The notes under the pieces: generated by a model
Told to the model about the DNA's origin: nothing
Seen by the model: the letters and a program-made list of their open reading frames with translations, nothing else
The model's database searches: none
Translations under genes and position numbers: made by a program
Part shown: piece by piece, positions 22,287-34,943 of the stretch
How positions within the stretch are numbered: the first letter of the stretch is position 1
Layout of the letters: each line of letters opens with the position of its first letter
From: Hetaerina americana
Lineage: Eukaryota > Arthropoda > Insecta > Odonata > Calopterygidae
Length of the DNA: 64,000 bases
Reading direction: 5' to 3'
Assembly: GCA_022747635.1 (NCBI GenBank)
Contig: JAKTNV010000010.1
Span: 39,146,237-39,210,236 of the forward strand

Positions 22287-24241
22287 TCAGCTCTTTTAAC
22301 ACAAAGGAGATTATGACTGCATGAATAATTATATATGCATATATAATAATTGGTGATCCCAAAGGTAATGAAAAATTTAAAAAAATAAAGATTGTTCTTT
22401 GTGAACAGTAACATAGCCTTTACTTTTTTCACTATCATTATCTGTTATATGACCAGAATTGGACTAAGTTCACTCAGAATTAGTGAAATTAAGCAGGCTA
22501 GGGTAGATCAATTTTAGAGTAACGATAAAGGGAAATACTCAGCACAAGGGCATAAGCAAATAATGTGAATGGTTGCGTAATATCAAAGAATGCCTAGAAT
22601 GAAATAGGCAAAGTGAAAAATGGGGCGCTGAACAGTGAAAGAATAAGGACACTTACGGAACATTTTCCGGAAAATAAGGATAAAATATATTGAAACTATT
22701 TAAATACCCTCTGTTATACGAGTACATAGGGAAAGCACTTAGGGAAAGCAGAAGGAAAAGGCACGCAAGGAAGAGCAAATGAAAATATTTAGGCCAAACA
22801 AAGTGAAAAATAAAAGGCCTTTCTGGGTTTCAGACAATTAGCATTGGATGGGAAGAATGGGAGGGTTGAAACAAACTATCAAACTCGGATTGAAGGAATC
22901 TATATATTTCACAATTTTGATCTTAGGCCGATTCATTAATAGAACAATTGAAATAATCTCAATTTAATGAAGCTTACATTAAAATTACATAATTTATTCA
23001 AAGAAAAACTTTTAGGACTCTAAATTCAGCAATGCACATACCAATTAATACCTTCGTGTTTTAATTGTCTAATTAGATAGTTTAAAAATGAATAATCCAA
23101 TATTCGGAAACCAGAAATTATATACTACTTTTAGAGACTACATATGAAATGTCGTCATTACTAAACAAAAAAAAACATCCCTTACGATCATTATTGTATA
23201 TTCTGGAATTAAAAAACGATTTTTGTATTTTCTGGGAGTCAATCTAATATTATTCCGGTATTGCAAAAAAATTGAATTATTATGATATCTAAAACTTAAA
23301 TTTTTGGAACTAGTATTTTAAAACAGATTCGGGGTGGCTATAATTCCTATTACTCATGTTCATATTCTGCTTGTTCTCATGACACCACGTGACAATATTC
23401 AATTCACATAATTGCTTTGTGAAACTTACGCTTGATTTTTAAATGAAAGCTTCAAGCGTTAGGGTCCAAATGTGTAATAATCTATGTGAGTCAGAGTAAC
23501 TATGCGAAATATTGCCTGGTTTTATTAGTAAGCTATTAATAAAGACTCCCAGCATTCTTACTCCTGATTGCGCACAGGCTAGCACTTTTATGCTTGAGCA
23601 CAAGCTGAAAGCCATGTTCGCAAAAAAATCCCGAGGTCGATCCACGAGGTTAGAACGCTACTGATTGGTTGTGTATACTAGTCACATTATGAATTATAAG
23701 GAGGAACAGCAACTCCATGTGAAAAACGCTCTGGAAGCTTGCTAAAGGAAAAACCCAGCCATTTAGCGGGGGGACAAAAAATGAAAAATTGGAGTCACCA
23801 GATAAGAGCTTCTATCTTCACTGTCACCGCCGACAACAACGAATCATCCCGCATTATATACATGAAATTATTCACCGTTAATCCAAAGGATTCAGCTTAT
23901 TTTATTTAAGTAGTTATTTCGACAAAAACATCGAAAATGTAGATTTATTACGAGTATTTAGAGGGTCTCTCGCATTCCTCATCAACGCCTCGAGCAATGT
24001 GCATGAGTATATTTGCTTAATATAAGTAAGATGATGTTCTATAAATACTGAATGTATACATAATACATTTTTGGAGCTTTTGCTTATGAAAGCGTTCATA
24101 GGCAATGGAAAACTGTATCGTAGTCCTCCGCCACACTCAGAATTCACTTTCTTGCCTTCAGAACTTACACAGGTTAAAACTTACGGTTAATAAGGTTTGC
24201 AACTTTAAAAGTGACTCTCAGCACTGCACTCAGCACAGCTA
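22287..24241. other. AT-rich intergenic stretch
   Basis: Contains an 18-base AT palindrome near 22331 (ttatatatgcatatataa). Otherwise no gene or repeat recognised. Confidence 0.45.
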
Positions 24242-24370
24242 AAAACCCAATATAATCCGTATTTGGTGCGGTAGGTGTGATCACACAAAGTCTTAGGTTG
24301 CGTGAAATTCGCTGTAAGCCAGTTTCTTCTGTGCCATTTACGGTTTGCGTTCTGTAGGGTCCTGTTCGGA
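24242..24370 (-). repeat. SINE fragment (body only), copy 1
   Basis: About 70 percent alike by eye to 27321-27430, with blocks tatttggtg, agtcttaggttgcgtgaaa and gtttcttctgtgcc...acggttt. The last two blocks match, in order, the reverse complement of the SINE at 39288-39564 (agtcctaaggcgtgtgaaa; tccctgtgccacctgcggttt). It is therefore a minus-strand copy of that SINE's body. The tRNA-like head that should follow to the right is not recognisable. Confidence 0.6.
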
Positions 24371-24556
24371 AAGCAGGCGTCATTTGTTTCTTTGACAGGG
24401 TTTTGGTGAAAATTTATTTTCTGTTTTTATGTTTAGCTTCGTAACTCAATTGCTGTTGGCTCAACGTGATGTTTGGTTTGTGCAGAGTGAAGGTAGATAG
24501 ATAACTGTTGAAACGACGCAGTTACAGGCGTAACATGGTGGAAATCCTTCATGATG

Positions 24557-24663
24557 AAAGAAGACACTTTGCTTTTCCACTTAGAATTTTTTCATGACCC
24601 AATAATAATAATTAATAATATGGTAATAAAAATTCTACATGCGAAAGAAAAGTGTCTTCTTTA
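24557..24663. repeat. Short inverted-repeat element, MITE-like
   Basis: The left arm aaagaagacacttt...ttagaattttt returns inverted as aaaaattcta...aaagtgtcttcttt at 24663. Arms are about 35 bp, imperfect in the middle, with an AT-rich centre. No target duplication identified. Confidence 0.65.
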
Positions 24664-27320
24664 ACGTGCCGAAACCATTATCATAAATGATAATATTTCA
24701 CTTTAATGTAGAGATTCCTAAATGTTTTGCGAAAGGCTTCCCAAAGCTACATTTGACTATTATCACGTTGTCAGTGAAAAATAATTTACTCGAAGTTGAA
24801 ACAAATGTAATATTAGTGAAATTGGACGTAGTTGTGGTGCAATAAAAACTAAACACATTAAATTATTTGGCTCAATATTAACGCAGATATTTGTGAATTA
24901 ACGAATGCATTGTAATCGCGCCCATTCAGCTGCTAATACTGCAGTTTTTGCGAAGCATTACCGCAGAATTCTGATGATGCGAAATGCAGAATTTTTTCTT
25001 AAAAAATATTACGCTAAAAATAAACGTCTCATGGTTGACGTGTGTCTTAGTGGAATGATCTAGAGTGTTCCTGACAGGTGAGTTTTTCTTGTCCATGAAG
25101 TACTCATTATAAAGGAGAAATCATGGATCAGATTTTTGCATTATCGCTATCTCTAACCAGAACACGATTTTCCACTGCAGCAAAGTTTGATATCATGGAT
25201 CTTATGACCAAGCTTCAATGATTCGTGGTTGTTTTAGCAATCGAGCGATGCTGGGTTTCATATCGTCAAAGTTTAATCTAGAGTGACAGAAAATGCGTTA
25301 ATCGTCAGGTCAAAACTCAAAACTTTTTTTTCGTTTGCCCGAACCAGGGATGATAGAATGATAGAAATTTACTACACCCTAATCGTTTTTTATCTTAGTT
25401 CATTACCACAATTATCAGGCTAGAAAATTCCACAGAATGATAAATGTGGTAGGAGAGGAGAAAGTAAGGCAATAATTGAATTAAAGGAATGTCAAAAAAT
25501 CTTGTGGAAAGTGGAAAAAAGGTGAAATCCAAAATTACCCTCTGACAGATGGAAAAAAATTATAGATTCCAGAATTGATAATAATGATAAAGTTTTATCA
25601 GACTATCAGAAAAAAATAGCTCAAAACAATAAAGAAGAATATGTTTCCTCATTTGAGCTTGGACTTTTCCCACAGCAGTCAAAAGCCATCCCAGCGCCGA
25701 ACGTCTACTAAAATGATACCAGCCACTAATATTTTTGAATTATATAATACAATTTTTCTAATCAACAATAAGCTTCTACGCCCAAAATTGCATATTTCTG
25801 TTATTAGGGAGAAACCGAGAATGCCGGGTCTCAGAAAAAAACCATCACCCCTCCACCTGGTCTATTGGTTTCGAATGTTATCAAAATACGTTGGTTGACT
25901 GATTTAAAGTTGGTCCGTTTATAGAAAAAGTCATGAAATGGATGAAGAACCTTGAAATGGACCACACAGAGAGTTGAATGGTCAACGTTAGATTACTTCT
26001 GCCACAAAAGTAAAGATTAAGCGATTTGTTATGGGCAATGAAAAACTAATCCATACCCTACATTTCATCAGCAGGTCAGACAATAGGGACAATATAAGAG
26101 AAATTGTTAGGCCCAATGGAGTCTGCTGGTCAGGCAACTTCAAGTGTTTGTCTTCCATTCCACAGCTCAAAAACAACGAAAAAAGACGGAAATTCTCAAA
26201 CATGAAGATAGTTCTTCCCTTTGCCCACTACCCTTACATTTTCGTGGCTGTGTTCGTAACACTCACAACGCCTTGGGGCGGTGTGGGAGTGCATATTTTT
26301 AGAGACATGGATAATAATGACGCGGGTACCGTAGGTATTGGAGGAGCACGTGAAAGGATCCATTGGTTTGAATCGTAATGTGTGAGCGACACGATTCTGC
26401 GACCCTATGCTTGTCTGGGTGCAGCCCCAGGCAATGGAGAGAGGCGGATTGGGTGGGCGTGTGGCCAGCCCCAAGTGGGCTAGCGGCGACCGATAAATGC
26501 AGCAGCGACGGCCATTGCTCGCCGATAGGAGGGAAGCGTAAAAAATTACATGGGGACATGCTCCTTGAAAGTCAGGGGAGAGATAAGCACTTGCGCCTTG
26601 GCTCACGTTGGGAACCGTGACACCTGCCGGCAGCGGGTTCCAACAACAGATATGACAAGTGCCCTAATTAGGGAGCCAACGTCAACCTTGGCGCGTCCAA
26701 ACAGCCACCCTTGTGGCACTGGCTATAGGTAGCATTTCGAAGTTCCAGAAAAACATTTGAAACAACTACCCGGCTGGCTATGATAATAAAGAAAATAAAA
26801 GAGAAAATGGCACGGGGTCGTTCACTCCGGCATTTTCACCTTATTCCATTCAATAATTCTTGTGTCAATTTAATATAAGCATAGTGAACGAGAACAGTCT
26901 TATTTTAGCGGCGCGACATTTACAGAAAAGATAAATAACCATATATGGTATTGGTATATATGGCATGGTGTTGGTATTAGTTATAATTTTTTGTAGTCAC
27001 GAAAAACTATGCTTTTATAGCTATTGTTAAACGCAAACGTAATATTTTTGGCGAAATGTGTCTCTAGAAATTAACTGTTTACTTTCTACTTCGAAGTTTG
27101 ATCTTGAGGTGACTTAAATTTCGACTGCGGCCAACTCACGTTCTTTTAGGAAATTGTAGGCATAGTTCTAACGACTGAAATGAAGCAGAAGGATGAAATT
27201 TATTTTTAACGGTGGGATTAACTAATTTCGTGGAATTTCCTCCGCATCTACCCAACGGAAGATATCCGTGATGTCTGTCTACGCCCGTGTTCTTATAATT
27301 TATGTTACACTCAAAAGCCA
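24664..27320. other. Intergenic stretch with a moderately GC-rich patch at 26390-26720
   Basis: The patch at 26390-26720 has overlapping open frames on both strands (for example 26378-26620 and 26196-26606) with no recognisable domain. I cannot tell whether it is an exon or repeat. The rest is AT-rich background. Confidence 0.35.
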
Positions 27321-27430
27321 AAAATCACTATTACCCATATTTGGTGTGGCAGGTGAGATCACCTAGTCCTAGGTTGCATGAAAACCAAATATAAGCCGGT
27401 TTCTTCTGCGCCACCTACGGTTTGAGGAGA
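27321..27430 (-). repeat. SINE fragment (body only), copy 2
   Basis: Shares the blocks catatttggtgtggcaggtg, tagtcctaggttgcatgaaa and gtttcttctgcgccacctacggttt-like sequence with copy 1 and, inverted, with the SINE at 39288-39564. As in copy 1, no tRNA-like head is found beyond the conserved body. It lies about 140 bases from the Merlin-like remains. Confidence 0.6.
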
Positions 27431-27572
27431 TTTGTCACGTCCTATTCATTATTGTTTGGTCAATATGCTGTTTAGTTCCTGCACAGTAAAAGTATTTCAC
27501 TCATTTCAAGACTTTTTAGCTAAGGGCACGAGGATCATGTCAACCTTTCATGCGTCCAAAAAAAGATAAATG

Positions 27573-28017
27573 GTTGGAGTTCAGCAAAACTAATTTGGAG
27601 ACTGTGATTTATTTCCTGTACATATGGAGTAGGCAGTAGATTACGTTTCCCATGAGAATTGACGAAAGCGTATTTTCACGTCGGAAGTCTAATACAGGCA
27701 GAATGCAATTGGACCATTTGGTTTTTTGAGTTATTCCCCAAGAGAGCTAGGAGCAATCCGGTACTCGTATGTGTACGTAATGCCTGATAGAACAGCAGGT
27801 ACGTTATTGACAGTTGTATTAGAATGTATCTATCGTTGGATGCTAGTAATATCTGGCGGTTTTGCAAGTGTTAACGCTATTCCTCGTCCCAAGGACTACG
27901 ACTTCATGAGTTTAACAGTAAATTACCGAAAGAAAATCCGTAATTTAGCAATTGAGACCCATCCTGATACTGTCGAAGGTCTGTGTGTAGGTCCTTGAGA
28001 AACGAAGAAACAAGGTT
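27573..28017 (+). pseudogene. Merlin-like (ISXO2/IS1016 type) transposase remnant
   Basis: Plus-strand pieces: FSKTNLETVIYFLYIWSRQ then a stop (27573-27640), IDESVFSRRKSNTGRM (from about 27658), and an open piece 27726-27998 with DRTAGTLLTVVLECIYRWM, VISGGFASVNAIPRPKDYDF and HPDTVEGLCVGP. These follow the ISXO2-like transposase domain: first acidic residue in IDES (GAC 27661-27663), second in the position of GG in ISGGFAS (normally ITDGFAS; here GGC 27855-27857, Gly for Asp), and the Glu in DTVEGL (27975-27977). Frameshifts and the lost second Asp make it inactive. Terminal repeats were not found. Confidence 0.75.
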
Positions 28018-28829
28018 GAATTCGGTACGTGATCCTTCTGTATTCATTTCTTTGTGAACTTATGTGACTCCGATGATATGCTGGAAAGGACTTATCCGAG
28101 GAAATAATGCTGGACATTCCTCTCTTTAATATCCTATAGAATAGAAGATTTATCCACTTTGTGTTCTAGAAGTAAAATATGGAAAATATCAACAAAAAAC
28201 AAGTGCTTTCCGAACAAAACCCTATTTAATACCATGGTTCTCGAAATACGCGGATTTTGTTTAGAATAATGTACATAAAATTACCACTGGCTAGTACCAT
28301 CAGAATAAGTATATTGTAGTTGCACGTAAATGTGGAGTGAACTCGAAGTGCAACGTTTTCGTGGAGAAAAGTGTCCTTAATAGTGAGACAGTTTACGTGA
28401 GCGACTTAATATCGATCGACCACTCGTTTTTGCGAAAGCACTAAAACTCATCGATGTTTTGCTCCAATAATTCGTAAACTTGAGGAAATAATGTTGAATA
28501 AAAGTTAAATACTTTTATTTCTTTAACTCTATTCGAAATGGCGATTATGAAGTAAATGAGTCCATTCCTTTCAGCGCATTATTTACATTAAATCGGCATA
28601 TTGGTTGCATGAATCATAATAAATAGTTCGTATACACCTCGCTTTTGTGCTTTTAGCATTTCCATGAACTCTTATTTTGCCCTTTTAAAGGTCAACGATG
28701 CCTAAATTCACCTTCGTCTGGAAGCCACCTTAAAGACGCTGTGGAATACCAAACCTGTGGAGTTGGTTCTAAAGTCTCAAGACTTGTATATAATTATCTA
28801 ATCTAATCCATATTCTTCCATGATCCACT
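28018..28829. other. AT-rich intergenic stretch
   Basis: Nothing recognised. Confidence 0.45.
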
Positions 28830-29660
28830 CCTTCCTTACCCTATTTCACCTTGTTTTTCAACAAAAAAGTATCGCATAACCGTTGCACTTCGTCGAACTT
28901 TATCCTTCGCTTGGGTTACCCAAGTTTTCTGCTCAAACGGCTCGGAATATTTTTAGTACATATTACTTTTATCTATTGTAATTTTACTTCTATAGACAAA
29001 GGTTTATTTTTATACACCTACTCCCCATTCTGCCAACAATATGTCCATCGCAATTCGCATACCCTTTAATCTCGTCATTTATCCTACCATTTTTCGCAAA
29101 CACTCCCTCAAGATAAACTAAATCCTCCATTTACTCAATTATTTCGCCGTTTACATTGACCGTTCGATCACTCTTCCCATGTTCCTTATCAAATACGACT
29201 ACCTTCGCTACAACACATTAATCATAGATTTTTTCCCTCTGAAGCTATGCCAATCTCTCTATAGATCTTTCAAGCTCTCAGCTAGCAATAATTCACCATT
29301 GACGCAGAGAAGACATATTTAACTCATTGGGATACTTGGACATATCCAATCATGACACTTTCCTTATCAATGAATCCATTTATCCATATAAGGGTTATGG
29401 GGTACAAGATACCTCGTAGTCTCAATCTCACCAAAAATAAAGACGACTATCCATCTAAAAGTTGAACAGCCATGGTAACATAACGCGTCTTCGTTTCACT
29501 TACGATTTTTTCTAACTAGTCACTCAAGGTCCTATTTACTAGCTGGCCGTACTACATTCATCAATTTTCATGCTAAGATTTTATAGCACTCAATAACTGC
29601 TCATGCACCCACATTCTCTCATAAGCCTTCGTAACACGAGACGAGGAGAGAAACTACGAA
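28830..29660 (-). mobile_element. LINE reverse transcriptase fragment, different family from the RTE copies
   Basis: On the minus strand, from right to left: KAYERMWVHEQLLSAIKS near 29570-29640 (the KAYDRV motif A region), then KVVVFDKEHGKSDRTVNVNG (near 29150-29210), followed by a stop and MEDLVYLEGVFAKNGRINDE (near 29090-29150), which matches the thumb motif usually reading FVYLGSxFxxxGR. The segment that should hold the YxDD box lies between them but is too decayed to read. Many stops; an old relic. Confidence 0.6.
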
Positions 29661-32600
29661 TATACGGGATAGCAGTATATGTCGTTCTCAAATATGCGTC
29701 ATAATATTAGGTTTTTTTAACACATCCCTTCGTCTAATCTGTATGGACTTTGAAGATGGCGATGAATGGGCTCAATATCTGATCTCAATAAACTAAAAGA
29801 TAAAATTTTCAAAGGTCTTAATCAAATACGGAGAATGATTAGAAAGCCGATATATAAGTGGCTTTTATATTAGTGCAGCTCTCATAACCAACATGCATCG
29901 CACAGTCTCCTTAGCTCTCCGATAAGGCTAATACAAATACTTATATTTACTTAAAATCCCACTCCGACCTCTCATGCTGATAAAAAATTCCTCACATGAA
30001 AAGCTCCCGGTAGATAACTCTGGATGGCTCTCGGCCTTGTTGAGAGAATTGATGGCGCCAGAAAGAAAATGCTACAGAAATTTGAGTCTTCAGTGAGTTT
30101 TAATCAAATGAATTTCGAACGGGACGGAGCTCACGACGTGTTTACCTCAATGAAATATTATCTGGATTTAATAAGTTCATAAATAGAAATATTTAGGTTA
30201 TCAACAATAAGCTGGCCAAGGAGATTATTACTTAAACATCGATATGCAATTTTGAAATCGTGTATTATCTTTGACGTTGTTAATCAGACTATAAATCCTC
30301 AGATGTGACATTTGATAACAAATTCACAGCCTGTCCCCCTTGGTAATCACATGATTCTTAACAAAATAACAATGACCGAATAGAAAAATGACGTCAATTC
30401 GTTCTTAGCACGAAAAATTTGTTTCGTAACAACCAACGTTTTTGTCCGGCTAAGTTCCATGAACCTTCGGGAGCTCATTCTACACATTCCTATGCAACAC
30501 CTTCCTTAAGATGTGACCAATTGAGGATGCGAAGGCAAGGAAGGGAGCCTATGTGTCTGGGACAAAGAAAGGTATCAGCCCGGTCGTCGAACGAGATCTT
30601 CCATTCGGGAGAGGTCTTTTCTATTCGGGAAGGTGGATGAAGGTAAAGGTTAGGGTTCAAGAAGGGATTTGATTTGTGTGGACCCTAAACTAGATTGAAC
30701 TCCCTCGCCCGTGACAACGGTAACGGTAGAATCTCTATTCTTGCCTCTACGTGACCCATTGGAATCCTCATGACCCTCTTTTTCCCCCGTTATAATCAAT
30801 CGAGTTATTCAGAGCATTGGAGCACTACTCACTACTCGCTTAATCTGTGCCTCAAACAATCGTTCCGGCTCCCGGGTGGAGATACGACGATTAATCCCCT
30901 CGAGATTAATTTAGATTTCCTCTCCACTATTGCTGCATAATTGGAATCTATTCCATTTGCTACAATTTAAATCTTCTCTATTCAGTCATGAGTAAAATCC
31001 AAAATACCCTCTAATACGTTTACGCCAGTAAGTAAATCGCAAAATATACTCGACATCTCAATCGAGACGTCGAAAATGAGTGTGGAGATGATTACAAATA
31101 TATTGTTTTAAGAAATCTATATCACAATAGAGACTTTTTCAGCAATTTTTACCGTTCTACACGATTTAAAATAAATATAAGCTCGTGAAGTATAATGCAT
31201 TTTAACCGAGAAAATAATAAAGTAAAACAGCGCAAACAAAATCAGCTGAGAAAACAATGCTCTTCTGATCATTGAGTTTAAAAGATGTGTTTAATCTTCT
31301 ACAAATGCGTCATCTAGTTTGTGGAATCCACAGCGCGAAACAAATATCCTAATTTAATTAAGTACAAGTTCCTTTCAGTAGTGTCCTTATTTATTAAATT
31401 ACTCAACACATAATCAAATACAAAAAAAGATAAGTTACGCTGACTATTAACGTGAGTTGAAAATTTTCTGGCGATATAAATCTGGAGTACACTTTTTGGG
31501 TCAACTCAGGATAATTTGCAGATATTCAAGGTGATAAATTGTTATTCTCGAAAATATCTTGGCACATGTGCAATCTGATAACCTTTCACTTTTTTCAACC
31601 CTGGTAGGTACACACTAAAAAGAGAATTTGCCAGACATTTCTGGTTTTATGTTGACAGTAAATTTTTCAAGTCATTTGTATTACACCTATCCGATTGCCA
31701 GCAATTGCATAAATGATAAGACTCGTTTTTTAGGTATGTGAGTATTTTGCAAGATTTCTTTTTTATTAGGCACACATGAGTGTTTTTTTGGGATCAACTG
31801 ATAAAATATGGAGTGAACTACTAAAAATAAGACACATGAACAACCAGCAATGAGATGAAGGTAGTTCGATCTCTACATCGAGGAATATTTCAGAATGGCG
31901 TCACAAGAAGTCAAAATTATAATAACTGAATTACACTTTGGAGCGTATAAAATGGTATAATTATCCAAATATACTTTCGACGTACCATCTTTTTGCGTTC
32001 ATTACATAAATGCTTTCTTTAACCATTGCTGACAAAAGTAATTCTGTTATTGCCTTTCCCGGAAGAGAATATGAGGGCATCGGTCTATTAACATAAGTTT
32101 CAATTATCCTTTCACGTTAGTAGGTAAGCCATACATTTTCACACACTAATTCAGTAAACGAGCGAATAACTGCCTCCCAATATGTCAGACCTTGCATATG
32201 GTATATTTTCGAATTCCACGAATATATCGGCGAGGCGGCAAACTGGACGAGATTGTGAATATATCCTGCGACATACCACAGGTCAAGATTCGGCCGAAAT
32301 CCTTTAACCGCAGGCATTGGCTCCTCCGCATTCGAGACCCTATTCGGAAGAGAGGAGGAGGCGGACGGAAGGTGGCTGAGAGAGGGTGGTGTGTGCCGAA
32401 TGAATGGACGGGTCAATTGTGAGCCTCGGGGACTTTCAACCTCGAGCTGTTCGTCCGACTGGTGAAACGAGCATGAGGGGGTGTGGGTTCGTGCATGTCC
32501 GTGGGAGGGTCGAGAATCCCAGCCCCTCTTCACTCGCTCGCTCCCAATAGAGGAGAAGGAGGAGGAGGAGGCGCGAGTGGTGTAGAGCGGGATGGGGCTT

Positions 32601-33405
32601 AAAGGTGACGCCCATGAACTTGGATGAATAATATCGGACTCCTTTCACGTGCCAGGCTGGTGGATGGCATGAGGGAGGCTTGCGGGGGGGGGAGGCAGGG
32701 TGGAGGGAGGAAACGGGAGGGGTCGCGGGTTTGGAGCCGTGAGGTCGAATGAAAGATGAGGCTGGAAAGGGGGTTGCGTGCAGGCGACGGAGGATGATGA
32801 TGATGTGGAAGGCATCCAAAATATGCGCGCCGGCCGCGGATGGCTGCAGACGAGACGGGAGATTAGATGGTGGTAGGCTCGGGCAGGCGGGCGTGCATCC
32901 AACCCCTTCCCGGAGTGGATTCCGATTTCCGTGTTCCCGCGAGTGAAATCTTCCTCTAACTCAGGGAATGTGAACCACTGGTCTATTATCGAACCAACCT
33001 CTCCTTTCCTATCTCCTTTCGTCAAAGACAACTCACCTCAAGAGTTTCACATCTCCACTTAAAATATGCCTCCCTTCAATTTTTGCTCAAGTCCTCCATT
33101 ACATTATGTTTTCGGTGCATGTGCTTACGGGGGCCCCTGGAGAATTTGGCAAGGTAGTCGAATGGGTGAAAAATCTTTTGGTGAATTGAGTCAATGTAAT
33201 GAAAGAATTTCAAACTCAGAATGAATAACATTAACTTCTAATTTTTCTGTTTAATAAATAATCCATAATTATGACATGTTAGTAAGTTCCACCGGAAATC
33301 TAACTTAAAACAAACGTTATTTATTATTGATACATTTACCTTTCATTTATAAATTTTAAACTTATGGTAGTGAGAATATATGTATGTTCATCTCATGGTT
33401 AATAC
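29661..33405. other. Intergenic stretch with a GC-rich patch at 32320-32950
   Basis: 29661-32300 is AT-rich with nothing recognised apart from a mixed patch at 30410-30900. At 32320-32950 GC rises and the plus strand is G-rich; open frames of 76 to 138 codons overlap on both strands there without any recognisable domain. It may be a small CpG-rich regulatory patch, but nothing in the sequence decides it. Confidence 0.35.
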
Positions 33406-33416
33406 ACGTAATTAGG
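33406..33416. repeat. Target-site duplication, left copy
   Basis: acgtaattagg at 33406-33416 is repeated exactly at 33716-33726, flanking the SINE-like retroposon. Confidence 0.85.
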
Positions 33417-33715
33417 GGGATCGGGATTGTACGGTGAATAACGTACAGGCTTTCCACCGAGGCTCGGGTCCAAATCTTCGAGACACCAAATATTTTTCAG
33501 CGGTATACCGATCCCTATTTGAGCCACTTTGTTGAGAACACTTTGAGTGAGTACGACGTCCGTTGGATGGGACGTTAAACTGCGGACTTCTTGGTGCCTT
33601 TAGACACCAAGAGTAAGCTAACGGCGACGCCGGGTTTATCTCCACCATTCCCCTCCCATCCATCCCTAATGTCGCAAATGACAGCTGTCGGTCGCCTCCC
33701 ATAAAAACTACTACT
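33417..33715 (+). mobile_element. SINE-like retroposon with 11-bp target duplication
   Basis: A 299-bp insert bounded by exact 11-base repeats. It starts gggatcgggattg and ends aaaaactactact, a short ACT-type tail, so it was inserted in the plus orientation by LINE-type target-primed copying. Near 33466-33482 the sequence ctcgggtccaaatcttcg resembles a tRNA B box; an A box is not clear. The middle holds the block gttggatgggacgttaaact, of a type often seen in arthropod SINE/LINE tails. No coding function. The tidy duplication suggests it is younger than most elements here. Confidence 0.8.
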
Positions 33716-33726
33716 ACGTAATTAGG
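33716..33726. repeat. Target-site duplication, right copy
   Basis: Exact repeat of 33406-33416. Confidence 0.85.
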
Positions 33727-34105
33727 CATAAATATCATGATTCAGATAGATAATTATTACGTATTCTACTAACGATACATCTCTTCCTCCTTGGTTTTTG
33801 GAAGATTACCAGCTTCAAATTTTTTAATCCCAAATTTATCTTAAGAAGCAGCATTCATACATGTTCATTTAAATAGTCACACTTACTGCAGTCTCTTCTT
33901 AATTTGAAATCTGTTTCAAATCTACCACATATGAAGGAACCTCTCTACTTTCTATCATCAGCCTTTGAGCTAACAAGGTTCAATATTTCCGCTCTCTATG
34001 AGCAACATGTAAATCGGCATTAGTACACTGGTCCACCAGCAAATTAGCTACTACTTGCATTATGGGTCAAACATGCTCTAATTCTCCCTGACTGAATCTT
34101 ATATG

Positions 34106-34941
34106 CAGAATGCGTTCCGAAAAATGCGATTGAATTTCCCACACCGCTCCTATTGGTCGGAGTGGAATCAAACTACTTGGAGTAGGTGGGGGGACGCTAA
34201 GCTTAACCGCAAAACCGGTCTCAGTGCTCTCCGAAAGACCACGTGAGACCAGGCGCGCGGAAATTTCAGGTGAACTTTTGCAACGCATTGAAAATGAACG
34301 TGATTATTTGGACGTCACCACTGGTGATGAAGCCTGGGTTTTTCAATACAACCTAAAAAACGCTATGAGTGGTACACCGACCAGTCCCCCAAGCCCCAAA
34401 TGGCAAGAATGAGTAATTCAAAAGTGAAAACAATGCTCATGATCTTTTTCGACAGTAAAGGAGTCGTCCAAGGCGTTGGTTCCTCAAGGACTAACAGTTA
34501 ACGCTGCATACTACGTGAATGTGCTGGAAAGACTCCGAAAAAGGATCATCAGGACGAGAAAAGACATCTCCGCTAGCCGGCAACTCCATCACAACAACGC
34601 GCCACGAGTCCGCGAGTTCCTGGCCAAACACCATGTGCCAACGCTGTCCCATCCCCTCTATAGTCCTGACGTCACCCCAGCAGACTTCTTTTTGTTTCCT
34701 CGGATTAAGGCAGCCCTGAAAGGAACTTGTTTTTTGTCCATATAAGAGATCCAATCGGCCGTGGCGAAGACCTTGCGAGAGGTCCCCGAAGACACCTTCC
34801 AGGGCTCGTACCGGTCATAGCAGAGTCACAGAACAAAATGTGTAGAGGCCCAAGGGCAGTCATTTCAAGAATGTTAATTATTTGTGCAAATCTGTTCAAT
34901 AAATCACTAAAAAAATTGCATTACTTTCGGAACGCACCTTG
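34106..34941 (+). mobile_element. Mariner-like element C, internally deleted
   Basis: The right end, reverse complemented, reads caaggtgcgttccgaaagta and the left end cagaatgcgttccgaaaaat; both are next to TA-like dinucleotides (TG 34104-34105, TA 34942-34943). At 836 bp it lacks the N-terminal half of the transposase gene. Plus-strand orientation, unlike the other four mariners. Confidence 0.9.
34224..34877 (+). pseudogene. Mariner C transposase, N-terminus deleted, frameshifted
   Basis: The DNA-binding region is absent. Reading begins with ISGELLQRIENERDYLDVTT, then GDEAWVFQYN (first catalytic Asp present), a shifted segment to SKVKTMLMIFFDSKGVVQG, then VPQGLTVNAAYYVNVLERLR, LHHNNAP, and HPLYSPDVTPADFFLFPRIK (third Asp present). 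The second catalytic Asp is replaced by Asn in LHHNNAP, and only 29 residues separate that Asn from the third Asp, so a few residues are also lost from the 34-residue spacer. The tail TKCVEAQGQSFQEC ends at a stop at 34875-34877. Confidence 0.9.
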
Positions 34942-34943
34942 TA

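Noticed and set aside
24960..24995. ctgatgatgcgaaatgc as another hammerhead core
   Set aside because: CTGATGA and GAAA are too close to allow a stem II.
32117..33031. Overlapping open frames of 76-138 codons on both strands
   Set aside because: GC-rich low-complexity peptides with no motif and no supported splice sites.
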